A stretch of DNA of 8,170 nucleotides from Dehalococcoidia bacterium (GCA_022823105.1 JAJDXU010000292.1:1-8170), one strand, 5' to 3'; numbered from the stretch's first letter, positions 1-7,053 are shown. Numbers and translations are program-made. Notes: a model not told the origin generated them from the sequence alone.

Positions 1-124
1 TTCACCACGCAATTGCAAGTGGGTACGCGTGAGCACACTCATGGTAAAGTTTCTAAACCTCGCAACCGCATTTCAATGCTGACACGGTTTGATCTTTGTA
101 ACATCGACCGCGGATACGGTCATC

Positions 125-581
125 ATGGCTACTGCAAGCAACGTATCGGCACTGCCCGTACCGGCGGGCCCTGCAGATTTACCCGTTCCGGGCTCACTGC
201 TCAAACTGCGTGGAACGGACGCGTCGCATCCGGCTCTCAGCGACCTGGCGCGTCAGTATCGCGGCGCCCTTACGCTCCGGCTATGCGGCATGCCCGTCGT
301 CGTGATCGGCCATCCCGATCTGATGATGGAAGCCCCTGACCAACATCGGACCGGCGAACGGTGGACCGGCGAAGTACTCTCCCGCCGGTGCGCCTCCGAC
401 CATGGCCACGTTCACTCTTCGCCACAGCGCGATGCACGACACCGAAATGGCGAACTGTCGCATTCCGGCGAACACGCAGATTATCGGCAACATTCACGGT
501 GTACACCATGACCAGCGTTTCCGGGAATCCCCCGACGAATTCATACCGGAGCGGATCCTTGTGAAACCGGCCGGCGAATAA
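125..581 (+). pseudogene. Decayed cytochrome P450 (N-terminal piece plus K-helix/PERF piece, frame-shifted, haem end missing)
   Basis: Two reading frames together spell parts of one P450. From the ATG at 125, frame 2 gives a typical P450 N-terminus: a Pro-rich start, then LSDLARQYRGALTLRL and PVVVIGHPDLMMEA, which matches the beta-1 sheet and helix B region. Near 329-332 the homology moves to frame 3 (KPLTNIGPANGG...KYSPAG), and from about 400 this frame enters the late K-helix region: RHSAMHDTEMANCRIPANTQ, then IIGNIHGVHHDQRF and DEFIPER. It stops at TAA 579-581. Missing are helices C to K, including the I-helix and ExxR motif, and everything after PER, including the haem-ligand Cys loop. 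By eye, 19 of 32 residues encoded by 462-557 match the P450 at the right end of this window (7401-7496), so both belong to related families. It cannot make an active P450. The start at 125 has only a weak ribosome site, and the exact breakpoints are inferred. Confidence 0.8.
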
Positions 582-614
582 CTGAAGCGCGTCGTTCGCG
601 CGAGGTATCAGGTG

Positions 615-1802
615 ATGGCCTTGGAAATCAACATACCCGTTGACTACCTTCCGGGATACGAAAAGGCCCGCGCCATCGACCCGGAGTTGGCGGACCGATA
701 TATCGCCCATACCAAGGTCGGCGACCCCGACGCCGACGCAGTGGTTGGCTATCTGTTCTCACTGCCGCGCAGGGAATCCATCGCCCTCGTACGCGAAGGC
801 ATCGAAAATCCCGATGGCAGCGAACTGCTCCGCCAACATCCTCCGATGCGCGATTTCATCAGGTCGTTGAACGCCACCCCCGATTGGCTGGATTTGGAAG
901 CATTCCACCCGGCCTACCGGATGTTTCACCGCAATACCAGATTGGTGCTGGCGGCGATGCTGGGCGGCGTCCTTGTGGAAGGGTTTTCGACCAACATCAG
1001 CAAGTCCTTTTACATCACGGGCCGGTTGCGTGACTCCGGCGTCCGGCGCTTGCGGCAGAACAACCGCCACATGGTGGAGATTTTCCTGCCCGGCGGGTTG
1101 GAACGGTACGGTGAGGGTTGGAAATTGTCGGTCCGCGTCCGGCTCATTCACGCCCGGATCCGCTACCTGTTGCAAAACTCCTCCGACTGGGATGAAGCGG
1201 CCTGGGGCGAGCCGGTCAGCTCCGCCCACCTTGCCTTCGCCATCGCCGCCTTTTCGGCTCGGCTGCTCAGGCACATGAGGGCCCTGGGCGCGTCCTTTGA
1301 TGACGAGGAGGCCGCCAGCTTCATGCAGGTGTGGCGCTATTCCGGCTGCTTGATGGGAATACCGGATGCCGTCCTGTTTGAAGACGAGGCCGACGCTCTC
1401 AGGATGTTTGAAATCGGCGGAATCTGCGAGCCGACGTCCGATTTTGAATCCATCGTGATGGCCAACGCCCTGGTTCATGCCGCCGCGCAGGTGGTTGGCA
1501 TCACGGACCGGGCAGCGGCCCAAAAACTGACCGGCTACGTTTACCGGGTTTCCCGTGCCATCATCGGCAATCAACTGGCCGACGAGCTTAACTACCCACC
1601 CGCCTCGACATTCGGCGTACTGCCTTGGTTCCGGCTGCAATCCCGCTACGGGCGCCTTATTCGCAAAGCCTGGCCCAACCACGCGACGCACAGCAACTTC
1701 GCCCACTTCACGGACCTGTTCACAGCCTCTCAATACGACGAGGAAGGAATCAGCTACAGGCTTCCCGACCACCTGTATTCGGAAGAATCAAGCCGGTACT
1801 GA
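615..1802 (+). CDS. MpaB/latex-clearing-protein-type (DUF2236) haem oxygenase family protein
   Basis: A 395-residue protein, a usual length for the family, with no signal peptide or obvious membrane anchor. Family landmarks, in order: HPAYRMFHRNT (98-108), the GRLRDSG segment (136-142), VRLIHARIR (175-183), an EPVSSAHLAFAIAAFS stretch (199-214) and VWRYSGCLMGIPDAVL (239-254). In the rubber oxygenase Lcp of this superfamily, a His in the VRLxHA motif is the proximal haem ligand; His179 is the equivalent by position. Family members cleave or oxidise C=C bonds in isoprenoids (rubber, the farnesyl chain in mycophenolic acid synthesis), but most are uncharacterised, so the substrate here is unknown. 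A Thr expected after the GRL motif appears to be replaced (GRLRDS). GAGG at 602-605 serves ATG 615; the in-frame GTG at 612 is an alternative start. The gene begins 33 bp after the P450 relic's stop codon, so the two may once have been co-transcribed. Confidence 0.82.
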   Translation: MALEINIPVDYLPGYEKARAIDPELADRYIAHTKVGDPDADAVVGYLFSLPRRESIALVREGIENPDGSELLRQHPPMRDFIRSLNATPDWLDLEAFHPAYRMFHRNTRLVLAAMLGGVLVEGFSTNISKSFYITGRLRDSGVRRLRQNNRHMVEIFLPGGLERYGEGWKLSVRVRLIHARIRYLLQNSSDWDEAAWGEPVSSAHLAFAIAAFSARLLRHMRALGASFDDEEAASFMQVWRYSGCLMGIPDAVLFEDEADALRMFEIGGICEPTSDFESIVMANALVHAAAQVVGITDRAAAQKLTGYVYRVSRAIIGNQLADELNYPPASTFGVLPWFRLQSRYGRLIRKAWPNHATHSNFAHFTDLFTASQYDEEGISYRLPDHLYSEESSRY

Positions 1803-1830
1803 AACGTCGCCGTTGCAAATACGGCTTGCA

Positions 1831-1845
1831 TTGGTTGCGAACCAA
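1831..1845. repeat. Small hairpin downstream of the MpaB-type gene
   Basis: TTGGTTGCGAACCAA is a 6-bp inverted repeat around a 3-base loop, 29 bp after the stop codon of the MpaB-type gene. It has no following T run and a weak, AT-containing stem, so a terminator role is possible but poorly supported. Confidence 0.3.
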
Positions 1846-2016
1846 CGCCAGCCACCTCTCAAAATCCACGGTGGCCGGGCCGCAGTCCCAGTGGCGCGAG
1901 ACGGCTCCGCACTTGAACCCGCACCTGGTATGGTGGCGTCCAGCGTCATGCGGGTCTCGGGAACGCAGGGCAGGCTGTGCCCACCGGCCAGCGCATCCGT
2001 CGGACCAAATGCCGCA

Positions 2017-2052
2017 TGGCGCCCTGTTCCGCGATGGCGCCCCGTTCCGCGA
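2017..2052. repeat. Tandem pair of an 18-bp unit
   Basis: TGGCGCCCTGTTCCGCGA (2017-2034) is followed immediately by the same 18 bases with one T-to-C change (2035-2052). It lies in the gene-free stretch between the two convergent genes. An 18-bp unit keeps reading frame, but no gene is supported here, so a local slippage duplication is the simplest reading. Confidence 0.75.
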
Positions 2053-2169
2053 TACCGGGGCCGAGACCGCAACCGCGCCGGATCCCAATCGGCGGTACAC
2101 GCAGCGCCAACGGCTCAGGATTTAGCGCGCAGATCACCTCCCGTCCGTGCGGCCTGTGACAAAACTGCA

Positions 2170-2213
2170 AGACCGGCTCCCCGCGATCCAACGTGACCTC
2201 GGGGAGCCGGTCT
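2170..2213 (-). terminator. Rho-independent terminator of the solute-binding protein gene
   Basis: A perfect 14-bp GC-rich inverted repeat (AGACCGGCTCCCCG at 2170-2183, its complement at 2200-2213) encloses a 16-base loop. Read on the minus strand it starts 35 bp after the stop codon of the solute-binding protein gene and is followed by TTGCAGTTTTGTC. The stem is very strong; the T tract is interrupted. The convergent position means it may also stop transcripts arriving from the left. Confidence 0.75.
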
Positions 2214-2247
2214 CGGGCCGTTTCTTGCTCAGGGCTTCACGTACCCA

Positions 2248-4641
2248 TCAGGGGTTGGCGCCGATGTGGTCAACCTCCTCGTACTCCCCATCCGCGCCGA
2301 TCCGGGTGAGGAACACCTGGTCCGAACCCTGGTTGTCGTTGGGTCCGAACTCCAGCGTGATATTGTCAATCTCCACTGGTGTGGAAGCGCCGAACACGTC
2401 CAGGAAGCAGGCCCGGCTGACATTGGCTCCGCAAGCCTCGAGCCGTTCAATGGCCAGGCGTCCCGCAAGATAGCCCTCCAGCGACACAAACCCGGGGCCC
2501 GCAACAGCGTTCACCTCGGCCAGGGCATCGAGATAGCTGGCGACGACCGGGTTGTCCCGGTCCGTGGGCAAAGGCACAACCTGCGTCACGTAGACGTTGT
2601 CAACAGCATCGCCCAGTTCCTCCGCCAACGGCATGCTGCCCACGAACGACACGGCCATGAAGATCGTATCGGAACCGATCTTCATGCGCAGTTTCTCTAT
2701 CAGTCGGGCCGCCGGCTCATGGGTTCCGATGATGATCACCGCTTCGGGTTCCTGATCCGCGGTTCCCAGCCGAAACGCTGCGGCCTGCACCGCGTCGGTG
2801 TTGCGCAGGTAATACCATGAATCGACCAGATCCATGTTGTCCCGGGAATCCAGCGCCCGCTTTACCCCATTCAGACCGTCGATGCCATACGAGTCGATCT
2901 GGTAGAGCACAGCCACCCTGGTGACACCCGCTTCGTCCAGGAGTTCCACCATCTTCTCGGTTTCCTCATAGTACGAGGCACGGTAGTTGAGGACGTTGGT
3001 GTGGTCGTCGCCGCGCAGCAACTGGGCGCCGGTGAATGCTCCGATGAAGGGCACTCCGTTGGCCTGCGCCAGCGGCAGCGCAGCGCGAGAGGTGGGAGTG
3101 CCGACCTCTCCGATGAGCGCGAACACTCTCTCGGAGTCGATCAGCCGCTGCGTCTGGGTGAACGCGCCTTCGGTTTCGTAGCCATCGTCCAGCGTGGTGA
3201 GTTTCAGCATGCGGCCGTGCACTCCACCCTGCCGGTTCGCCTCCTCAAACGCCGCCCGGATGCCGAGCCGCATCCCGATGCCAAGCTCCGCCGACTGGCC
3301 GCTCAGCACGGCCGACTGTCCGAAATGGATCTCGTTGGCGGTTATGCCGGGATCGGTGGAATCCACAGGTCGCATCTGCGGGACCTCCGGTGCCTCCAGG
3401 CCCTGGACTTCGGCGGCCAGGGCGTCAACCTGGTCGAGGATCTGGCCGAGGATGTGGGAGTTCTCGGCAATCAGGGCGTTTTCCTGCTGTGATAGTTCGA
3501 GCCTTTCCACCAGGCGCCCGAAGTAGTCATTTTGTCCCTCCGCGCTTTGGGCGTCGCGCAACCGTGAGGCCACGTCCAGCAAGTCATGATCCAACCCGGC
3601 GCCGGGGTCATCGCGCAGATACTCGACGTCCCGCTCGATGCGACCGGCCACCGAGTCGTACAGTTCCTGGATGGCCGCCACGTGCGGGGGGAACTGCAGC
3701 AGGCTCGCCGTCACCAGGAGGGTGTGGCCCAGGCCCGCGCTTGCGTACAGGCTGTTGGTATGCGCGTAGCGCAGTATGTCTGCTTCGGAGATGCCGTTGA
3801 CGTTGGTCGCCAGATCGTAGAACTGTCTGTCCACGCTGGCGTCGGTGGCCGGGAACAGCCCGGTGGCGCTGCTCAGGACCAGGTGCTCCCTGCTGGCGCC
3901 TTCCGCAATCAAGGCCGCCGCCAAGGGCTCCCGCCCCGCCTGAATCGCGTCCACGTTGTACATCAGGCGATCCACAAGGCCATTGATGTGGGCGACCCGT
4001 GCCTCAGGACCTTGTACTTCCAGAAATTCCAGACGCGTCTCCAACTCGGATACATGGGTGTCAATCGCCATCCGGTCCTCGGAAAAGGCCCCGGGTTGCA
4101 TCATGCGCAAGAACGTGGGCACTGCCCCGACCGCGGCCAGGGCGTTGGCGTGCTTGGCAACTCCCAGGGCGGCTGACTGGATCCGGACCACATCGTGGAC
4201 GTCGATAGTGCCGCCCGCGCCTTCCGGGGTCTGTACGATCCAATCCGACCAGCTGGGGTCATTCGCGGCGTCGTTCGTGGCGCCAACGCGGAACGCATAG
4301 CCGATCCCCGGCGCAAGACCGTTGACCGTCAACGAGTGCGAGTTCGCCTCAACGTCCACCGATTGAATGACCCTGTGCCAGTTACCGCCACCCCGGTAAA
4401 CGTGCCAGGCTGCGTCGAGGTGCACCCACGCGACGGTATATCCCGATGCCTCGGCTACGGTGTCCCACGACACCGCCACATCGCCCCTGTCCTCTCCCTG
4501 GTTCGCAGTTACATTGCCGGGCGCGGGCAAGCTGGATTGGGCGCTCGCCGATTCCTCCAAAACCAGCCATCCCCCGATGGCGCCCAACAGAGCCACGACC
4601 AGAATCGCAGCAACGGTGAATAAAATGCGTTGTCTTTTCAT
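2248..4641 (-). CDS. Exported three-part protein: fibronectin type III, helical region and Leu/Ile/Val-type solute-binding domain
   Basis: A 797-residue protein, about twice the length of an ordinary branched-chain amino acid binding protein. Residues 1-35 form a signal sequence: MKRQR, a hydrophobic core (ILFTVAAILVVALLGAIGGWLVL), and a likely cleavage site at SASA/QS. Residues 38-140 read as a fibronectin type III domain (VAVSWDTVAEASGYTVAW ... YAFRVGATND ... WSDWIVQTPEG). Residues 145-415 are almost entirely helical with heptad-like stretches, resembling periplasmic helical-bundle sensor modules; no exact family is assigned. Residues 435-785 form a type I periplasmic binding fold (Peripla_BP_6): HFGQSAVLSGQSAELG, FEEANRQGGVHGR, LIGEVGTPTSRAALPLA, AVIIIGTHEPAARLI, and GYLAGRLAIERLEA near the end. 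It probably binds a small organic solute outside the membrane, for transport or signalling. No ABC permease or ATPase lies nearby. ATG 4641 is chosen because AGAGGG precedes it and the signal peptide starts with MKRQR. Confidence 0.85.
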   Translation of the reverse strand: MKRQRILFTVAAILVVALLGAIGGWLVLEESASAQSSLPAPGNVTANQGEDRGDVAVSWDTVAEASGYTVAWVHLDAAWHVYRGGGNWHRVIQSVDVEANSHSLTVNGLAPGIGYAFRVGATNDAANDPSWSDWIVQTPEGAGGTIDVHDVVRIQSAALGVAKHANALAAVGAVPTFLRMMQPGAFSEDRMAIDTHVSELETRLEFLEVQGPEARVAHINGLVDRLMYNVDAIQAGREPLAAALIAEGASREHLVLSSATGLFPATDASVDRQFYDLATNVNGISEADILRYAHTNSLYASAGLGHTLLVTASLLQFPPHVAAIQELYDSVAGRIERDVEYLRDDPGAGLDHDLLDVASRLRDAQSAEGQNDYFGRLVERLELSQQENALIAENSHILGQILDQVDALAAEVQGLEAPEVPQMRPVDSTDPGITANEIHFGQSAVLSGQSAELGIGMRLGIRAAFEEANRQGGVHGRMLKLTTLDDGYETEGAFTQTQRLIDSERVFALIGEVGTPTSRAALPLAQANGVPFIGAFTGAQLLRGDDHTNVLNYRASYYEETEKMVELLDEAGVTRVAVLYQIDSYGIDGLNGVKRALDSRDNMDLVDSWYYLRNTDAVQAAAFRLGTADQEPEAVIIIGTHEPAARLIEKLRMKIGSDTIFMAVSFVGSMPLAEELGDAVDNVYVTQVVPLPTDRDNPVVASYLDALAEVNAVAGPGFVSLEGYLAGRLAIERLEACGANVSRACFLDVFGASTPVEIDNITLEFGPNDNQGSDQVFLTRIGADGEYEEVDHIGANP

Positions 4642-4645
4642 CGTA

Positions 4646-4651
4646 CCCTCT
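4646..4651 (-). promoter_or_regulatory. Ribosome binding site fixing the start of the solute-binding protein
   Basis: On the minus strand AGAGGG ends 4 bases before ATG 4641. It lies inside the eight-codon extension that would result from an upstream GTG at 4665, so it favours the ATG. Confidence 0.6.
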
Positions 4652-4665
4652 GTGTTTATCAACAC
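4652..4665. repeat. Short inverted repeat in the leader of the solute-binding protein gene
   Basis: GTGTT-TATC-AACAC forms 5-bp arms around 4 bases, directly upstream of the ribosome site. It could be an operator half-site pair or a weak leader hairpin. The arms are short enough to be chance. Confidence 0.25.
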
Positions 4666-5108
4666 GATGTTGCGTGTCAGGGCTTACGCACTCGCGACGA
4701 GACGGCGCCGATGGGCAGGGTACTTCCGCGGCGCGTCCCGGATGACGCTCGCTTCAGGTGTATGAAGGCTCGCGCCAGTCCGTATTCGATGGACTTTCAG
4801 GCGCAAGTTTGCCTTCAAGCGCGACCAAATGTAATTGCACTGGACTCGCGCCTTTCGCTCCGGCGATATCGCCGCCCCGCAACGTTGCTCGATGCCGCGG
4901 CCACCCTGCTGCTTTCACCGCCCACCCCGCCTCGGTTTATGCGTAATACTTCAAATGTGTAGCACCATTGTGTTTTATATGTGCCAGCGTTCGTTCGTTA
5001 TCGTGCAAATCACCTCCAGGCAGGCAACTTACACCCAAAGCTTGTGCCGCGCAAGTGTGCAGGGAAGACTTAACTGTTCAAACTTAATGTGACGGCTTCG
5101 ACTCACCA
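4666..5108. other. Intergenic stretch, likely promoter region of the solute-binding protein gene
   Basis: No open frame here has a ribosome site or a recognisable product. The part around 4955-5095 is more AT-rich than its surroundings. The minus-strand promoter of the solute-binding protein gene should lie in the left part, but I could not identify a convincing -35/-10 pair. No tRNA or known RNA motif was recognised. Confidence 0.5.
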
Positions 5109-5258
5109 CCGTCATACCGGCGAAGGTCGTAGATGTCCGCCATACGCGGATGCCGGCACCCAGGAAGCCTGCTCATCGAAGCTTGCTCATCGGCAACCTT
5201 GAACAGAGCGGAGGATTCCGGATCAAAGCCTGCCCCGCACCTGATACGGGATCCCGTA
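5109..5258. repeat. Degenerate dispersed palindromic repeat cluster (REP-like)
   Basis: Two degraded units sit side by side. The first runs from CCGTCATACCGGCGAAGG (5109) to GATGCCGGCACCCAGG (ending 5164) and contains the hairpin TCCGC-CATAC-GCGGA (5136-5150). This resembles the common intergenic pattern in which GTCATTCC...GGAATCCAGG flanks a GC-rich stem. The second spans about 5211-5258: GGATTCCGGATCAAAGCCTG ... CTGATACGGGATCCC, ending in the 14-bp perfect palindrome TACGGGATCCCGTA (5245-5258). Between them TGCTCATCG occurs twice (5170-5178, 5184-5192). Similarity to known repeat patterns is from memory, not from a search. Confidence 0.5.
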
Positions 5259-5456
5259 CGTAAATCGGTTTATATACAAGGTAGAAAATATAGATGCCAC
5301 GGTCTGGCGCCCGCGCCAGTTGCCCGCGGCGGTCTCGATGCGATAGTTGACAGGACTTTAGAGTTTCCAGAAGCTCCGGCGTTCTTTCCGATACCGATTC
5401 CCAAGTTTGGCGTCTTGCGCTCGTAGCAGTCACGGCAATGATCCATAGGTATCTGT

Positions 5457-5500
5457 GCAACGCGGTAGGGGCATCGCATGCGATGCCCCTACCGCGTTGC
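5457..5500. repeat. Perfect 44-bp palindrome downstream of the hydantoinase gene
   Basis: Two 22-base arms meet with no spacer; 5457-5478 is the exact reverse complement of 5479-5500. The core reads GTAGGGGCATCG, then CA/TG at the centre, then the mirror. After 5-base mismatched flanks, GGTA (5448-5451) can pair again with TACC (5506-5509). It begins 17 bp past the hydantoinase stop codon. As RNA it would form a long, very stable hairpin with a small loop. No T run follows on either strand, so it is not a classic terminator, though it could block read-through or protect a 3' end. The GTAGGGGC...GCCCCTAC core resembles dispersed palindromes I recall from several environmental bacterial phyla. 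Confidence 0.9.
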
Positions 5501-5517
5501 CATCGTACCAATTCGAT

Positions 5518-6942
5518 CTACCCGATCGGCCGGCTGGTGACCTCCCGGTCGATTTTGCGCGGGATCCACTGGCCGCGACCCGCCTGCACGGTCAACTGAC
5601 CATCCTCCACGGCCACCTGGCCCCGCATGATCGTCATGACCGGCCAGCCCTCGATCTCGAAGCCTTCCCAGATGCTGTAATCGCTGATGTGGAAATCGTC
5701 CATGGTCAGACGCTTCTTGATGGAAGGGTCGATCAGCGTGATGTCGGCGTCGCTGCCCGGAGCCAGCGCGCCCTTTCGCGGGTACAGACCCATGATGCGC
5801 GCGCAGTTGGCCGAGGTCACGTCCACGAACCGCTGCAAGGACATCCCCCGCTTGGACACGCCCTCGCTGTAGGTGATGCCCACCCGCGTCTCCGCGCCGT
5901 TGTGCCCGCCGGTCACGTCGCGCACCGACTTGCCCTGGATCTTCAGGCTCCAGTCGGTGCAGTATTCGTCGGTGGCCATGGTGTGCAGGCCGCCCCACGC
6001 GATGCCCTTCCACAGCATGGCGGCATCCTCCGGCGATTTCAGGGACGGGTACGTGTGGTACTTCATCCCGTCCTCTTCCTTGTAGTTGTTGGCATTGAAG
6101 CACGCGTAGTTGTGCAGCGTCTCGCCGTAGGCCGGGACGCCCCGGTTGCGCGCCTCGCCGATGGCGTTGATGCCCTCCCGCGCGCTCACGTGCACAAAGT
6201 ACACCGGCGACCCCGTCCACTCGGCGACTCGCAGCACCCGACGGAACGACACGTCCTCCGACTCGTTGCTGTGGACCTGCGGCATGTTCCACCACTCGTT
6301 GCGTTCCTCGCGCTGCAGCTTTTCGTACATGTACTGCACCATGTCGTCGTCCTCCGAGTGGACGAGCAGCATGGCGTCGTTGCGCTGGATGACTTCCATC
6401 AGATCGTGCAGGTGCCCCATGCCAACCTTGCGCGGCTCGCCCGACATCTCCGGCGGGCGGATGTTGGTGGTGAATATCTTCACGCTGGACCAGCCCCCCT
6501 CGATGTACTCGTGCAGCGATTCCAGCGTCCGCTGGGGAATCTCGCCCAGCAGCATCAGGTGGTGGGCGTAGTCGGCGTAGGAGTTGCCGCGCCAGGAGTT
6601 GGTGCGCTCCTGTATCGCCTCGTCGATGGTGTTGCCCGGATGGTGGATGGCGAAGTCCAGCAGCGTTGTGGTGCCCCCGAACAGCGCGGCGCGGCTGACC
6701 TGCTCCGGCGGCGCGGTGCGCAGGTTGCCCGGCCCCATGATGGGCGCGTCGATGTGCGCATGGGGCTCGATGCCGCCGGGCACCACGACTTTGCCCGTGG
6801 CGTCGATCACTCGACCAACGTCGTCGGTCATGGCGTTGGGCGCGGTGATGGCGACGATCTTCTCGCCCTGTATGCAAACGTCCCAGTCGCCCACGCCCCA
6901 GGGCGTGACCACCTGGCCGCCGCGAATAATCAAGTCCAGCAT
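5518..6942 (-). CDS. Hydantoinase/dihydropyrimidinase-family amidohydrolase
   Basis: A 474-residue cytoplasmic enzyme of normal length for cyclic amide hydrolases, which open hydantoin or dihydropyrimidine rings (allantoinase is a relative). The binuclear metal site is complete: His61 and His63 (GGIEPHAH), Lys155 expected to be carboxylated (GWSSVKIF), His195 (LLVHSEDDD), His251 (VYFVHVSA) and Asp325 (MATDEYCTDW). The 56-residue gap between His195 and His251 equals that in D-hydantoinases. The N-terminus MLDLIIRGGQVVTP and the C-terminal DADITLIDP and GWPVMTIMRGQV are typical of the family. Oddities are Glu instead of Asp in GGI-D-x-H-x-H, and HSEDDD instead of the usual HAEN. ATG 6942 is chosen because GGAGGG lies 9 bases upstream and the family N-terminus starts there. 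The P450 gene lies 179 bp upstream on the same strand. Ring specificity cannot be read from sequence. Confidence 0.9.
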   Translation of the reverse strand: MLDLIIRGGQVVTPWGVGDWDVCIQGEKIVAITAPNAMTDDVGRVIDATGKVVVPGGIEPHAHIDAPIMGPGNLRTAPPEQVSRAALFGGTTTLLDFAIHHPGNTIDEAIQERTNSWRGNSYADYAHHLMLLGEIPQRTLESLHEYIEGGWSSVKIFTTNIRPPEMSGEPRKVGMGHLHDLMEVIQRNDAMLLVHSEDDDMVQYMYEKLQREERNEWWNMPQVHSNESEDVSFRRVLRVAEWTGSPVYFVHVSAREGINAIGEARNRGVPAYGETLHNYACFNANNYKEEDGMKYHTYPSLKSPEDAAMLWKGIAWGGLHTMATDEYCTDWSLKIQGKSVRDVTGGHNGAETRVGITYSEGVSKRGMSLQRFVDVTSANCARIMGLYPRKGALAPGSDADITLIDPSIKKRLTMDDFHISDYSIWEGFEIEGWPVMTIMRGQVAVEDGQLTVQAGRGQWIPRKIDREVTSRPIG

Positions 6943-6951
6943 AACGTATGT

Positions 6952-6957
6952 CCCTCC
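6952..6957 (-). promoter_or_regulatory. Strong ribosome binding site of the hydantoinase gene
   Basis: GGAGGG on the minus strand ends 9 bases before ATG 6942. It sets the start and excludes the 51-codon upstream extension of the open frame. Confidence 0.8.
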
Positions 6958-6960
6958 GTA

Positions 6961-6990
6961 ACTGGATCCCGTTTGTGCGGGAACGACGGT
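6961..6990. repeat. REP-like palindromic element upstream of the hydantoinase
   Basis: ACTGGATCCCGTTTGTGCGG followed by GAACGACGGT; read on the minus strand it begins ACCGTCGTTCCCG. The TCCCG/CGGGA arms form a hairpin. The layout matches the common dispersed element GTC(G/A)TTCCCGC-loop-GCGGGAATCCAG and shares the CGGGATCC-type end with the cluster at 5109-5258. It lies immediately upstream of the ribosome site, so it would be in the 5' leader of the transcript. Confidence 0.5.
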
Positions 6991-7047
6991 TAGAGAGCCT
7001 TGGACGCGGCCATCAGCGCAGCCGGTCCAGGCCGATTGGATGGGCGC

Positions 7048-7053
7048 AGTATA
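7048..7053 (-). promoter_or_regulatory. Possible -10 element for the hydantoinase gene
   Basis: TATACT on the minus strand differs from the TATAAT consensus at one position and lies about 105 bp upstream of ATG 6942, between the P450 stop codon and the hydantoinase. No good -35 hexamer is found 16-18 bp further up (GCAATG at 17 bp is poor), so support is limited. Confidence 0.3.

Larger units (their letters stand above)
1803..2169. other. Intergenic stretch without a recognised gene
   Basis: Open frames run through this GC-rich stretch on both strands, but their translations are Arg/Pro/Ala-rich, lack ribosome sites and match no family I recognise. The stretch separates two convergent genes. 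It contains a small hairpin just after the MpaB-type gene (1831-1845), an 18-bp tandem duplication (2017-2052) and, at its right end, the T-rich tail of the terminator at 2170-2213. A minus-strand frame around 1800-1900 reads RHWDCGPATVDFERWL, which looks slightly protein-like but could not be placed. Confidence 0.5.

Noticed and set aside
270..710. Minus-strand open frame of 146 codons across the left P450 relic
   Set aside because: The plus strand carries unmistakable P450 segments here; the antisense product is unrecognisable and overlaps the MpaB-type start.
759..1772. Long minus-strand open frame opposite the MpaB-type gene
   Set aside because: The plus-strand protein has clear family motifs; the antisense translation has none and lacks a ribosome site.
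1555..2196. Plus-strand open frame running through the end of the MpaB-type gene and beyond
   Set aside because: It is in a different frame from the MpaB-type protein, is Pro/Arg/Thr-rich and has no supporting start signal.
4642..4665. GTG start at 4665 for the solute-binding protein
   Set aside because: It would place polar residues (LINTEGT) before the signal sequence and bury the AGAGGG site that fits ATG 4641.
5304..5319. CTGGCGC-CC-GCGCCAG inverted repeat as a terminator
   Set aside because: A two-base loop, no T run and no gene ending next to it; treated as chance in GC-rich DNA.
5455..6993. Long open frame (512 codons) on the plus strand opposite the hydantoinase
   Set aside because: It starts with GTG at the palindrome, has a His/Val/Arg/Ala-skewed composition, no ribosome site and no family resemblance. 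It is a mirror of a GC-rich coding gene.
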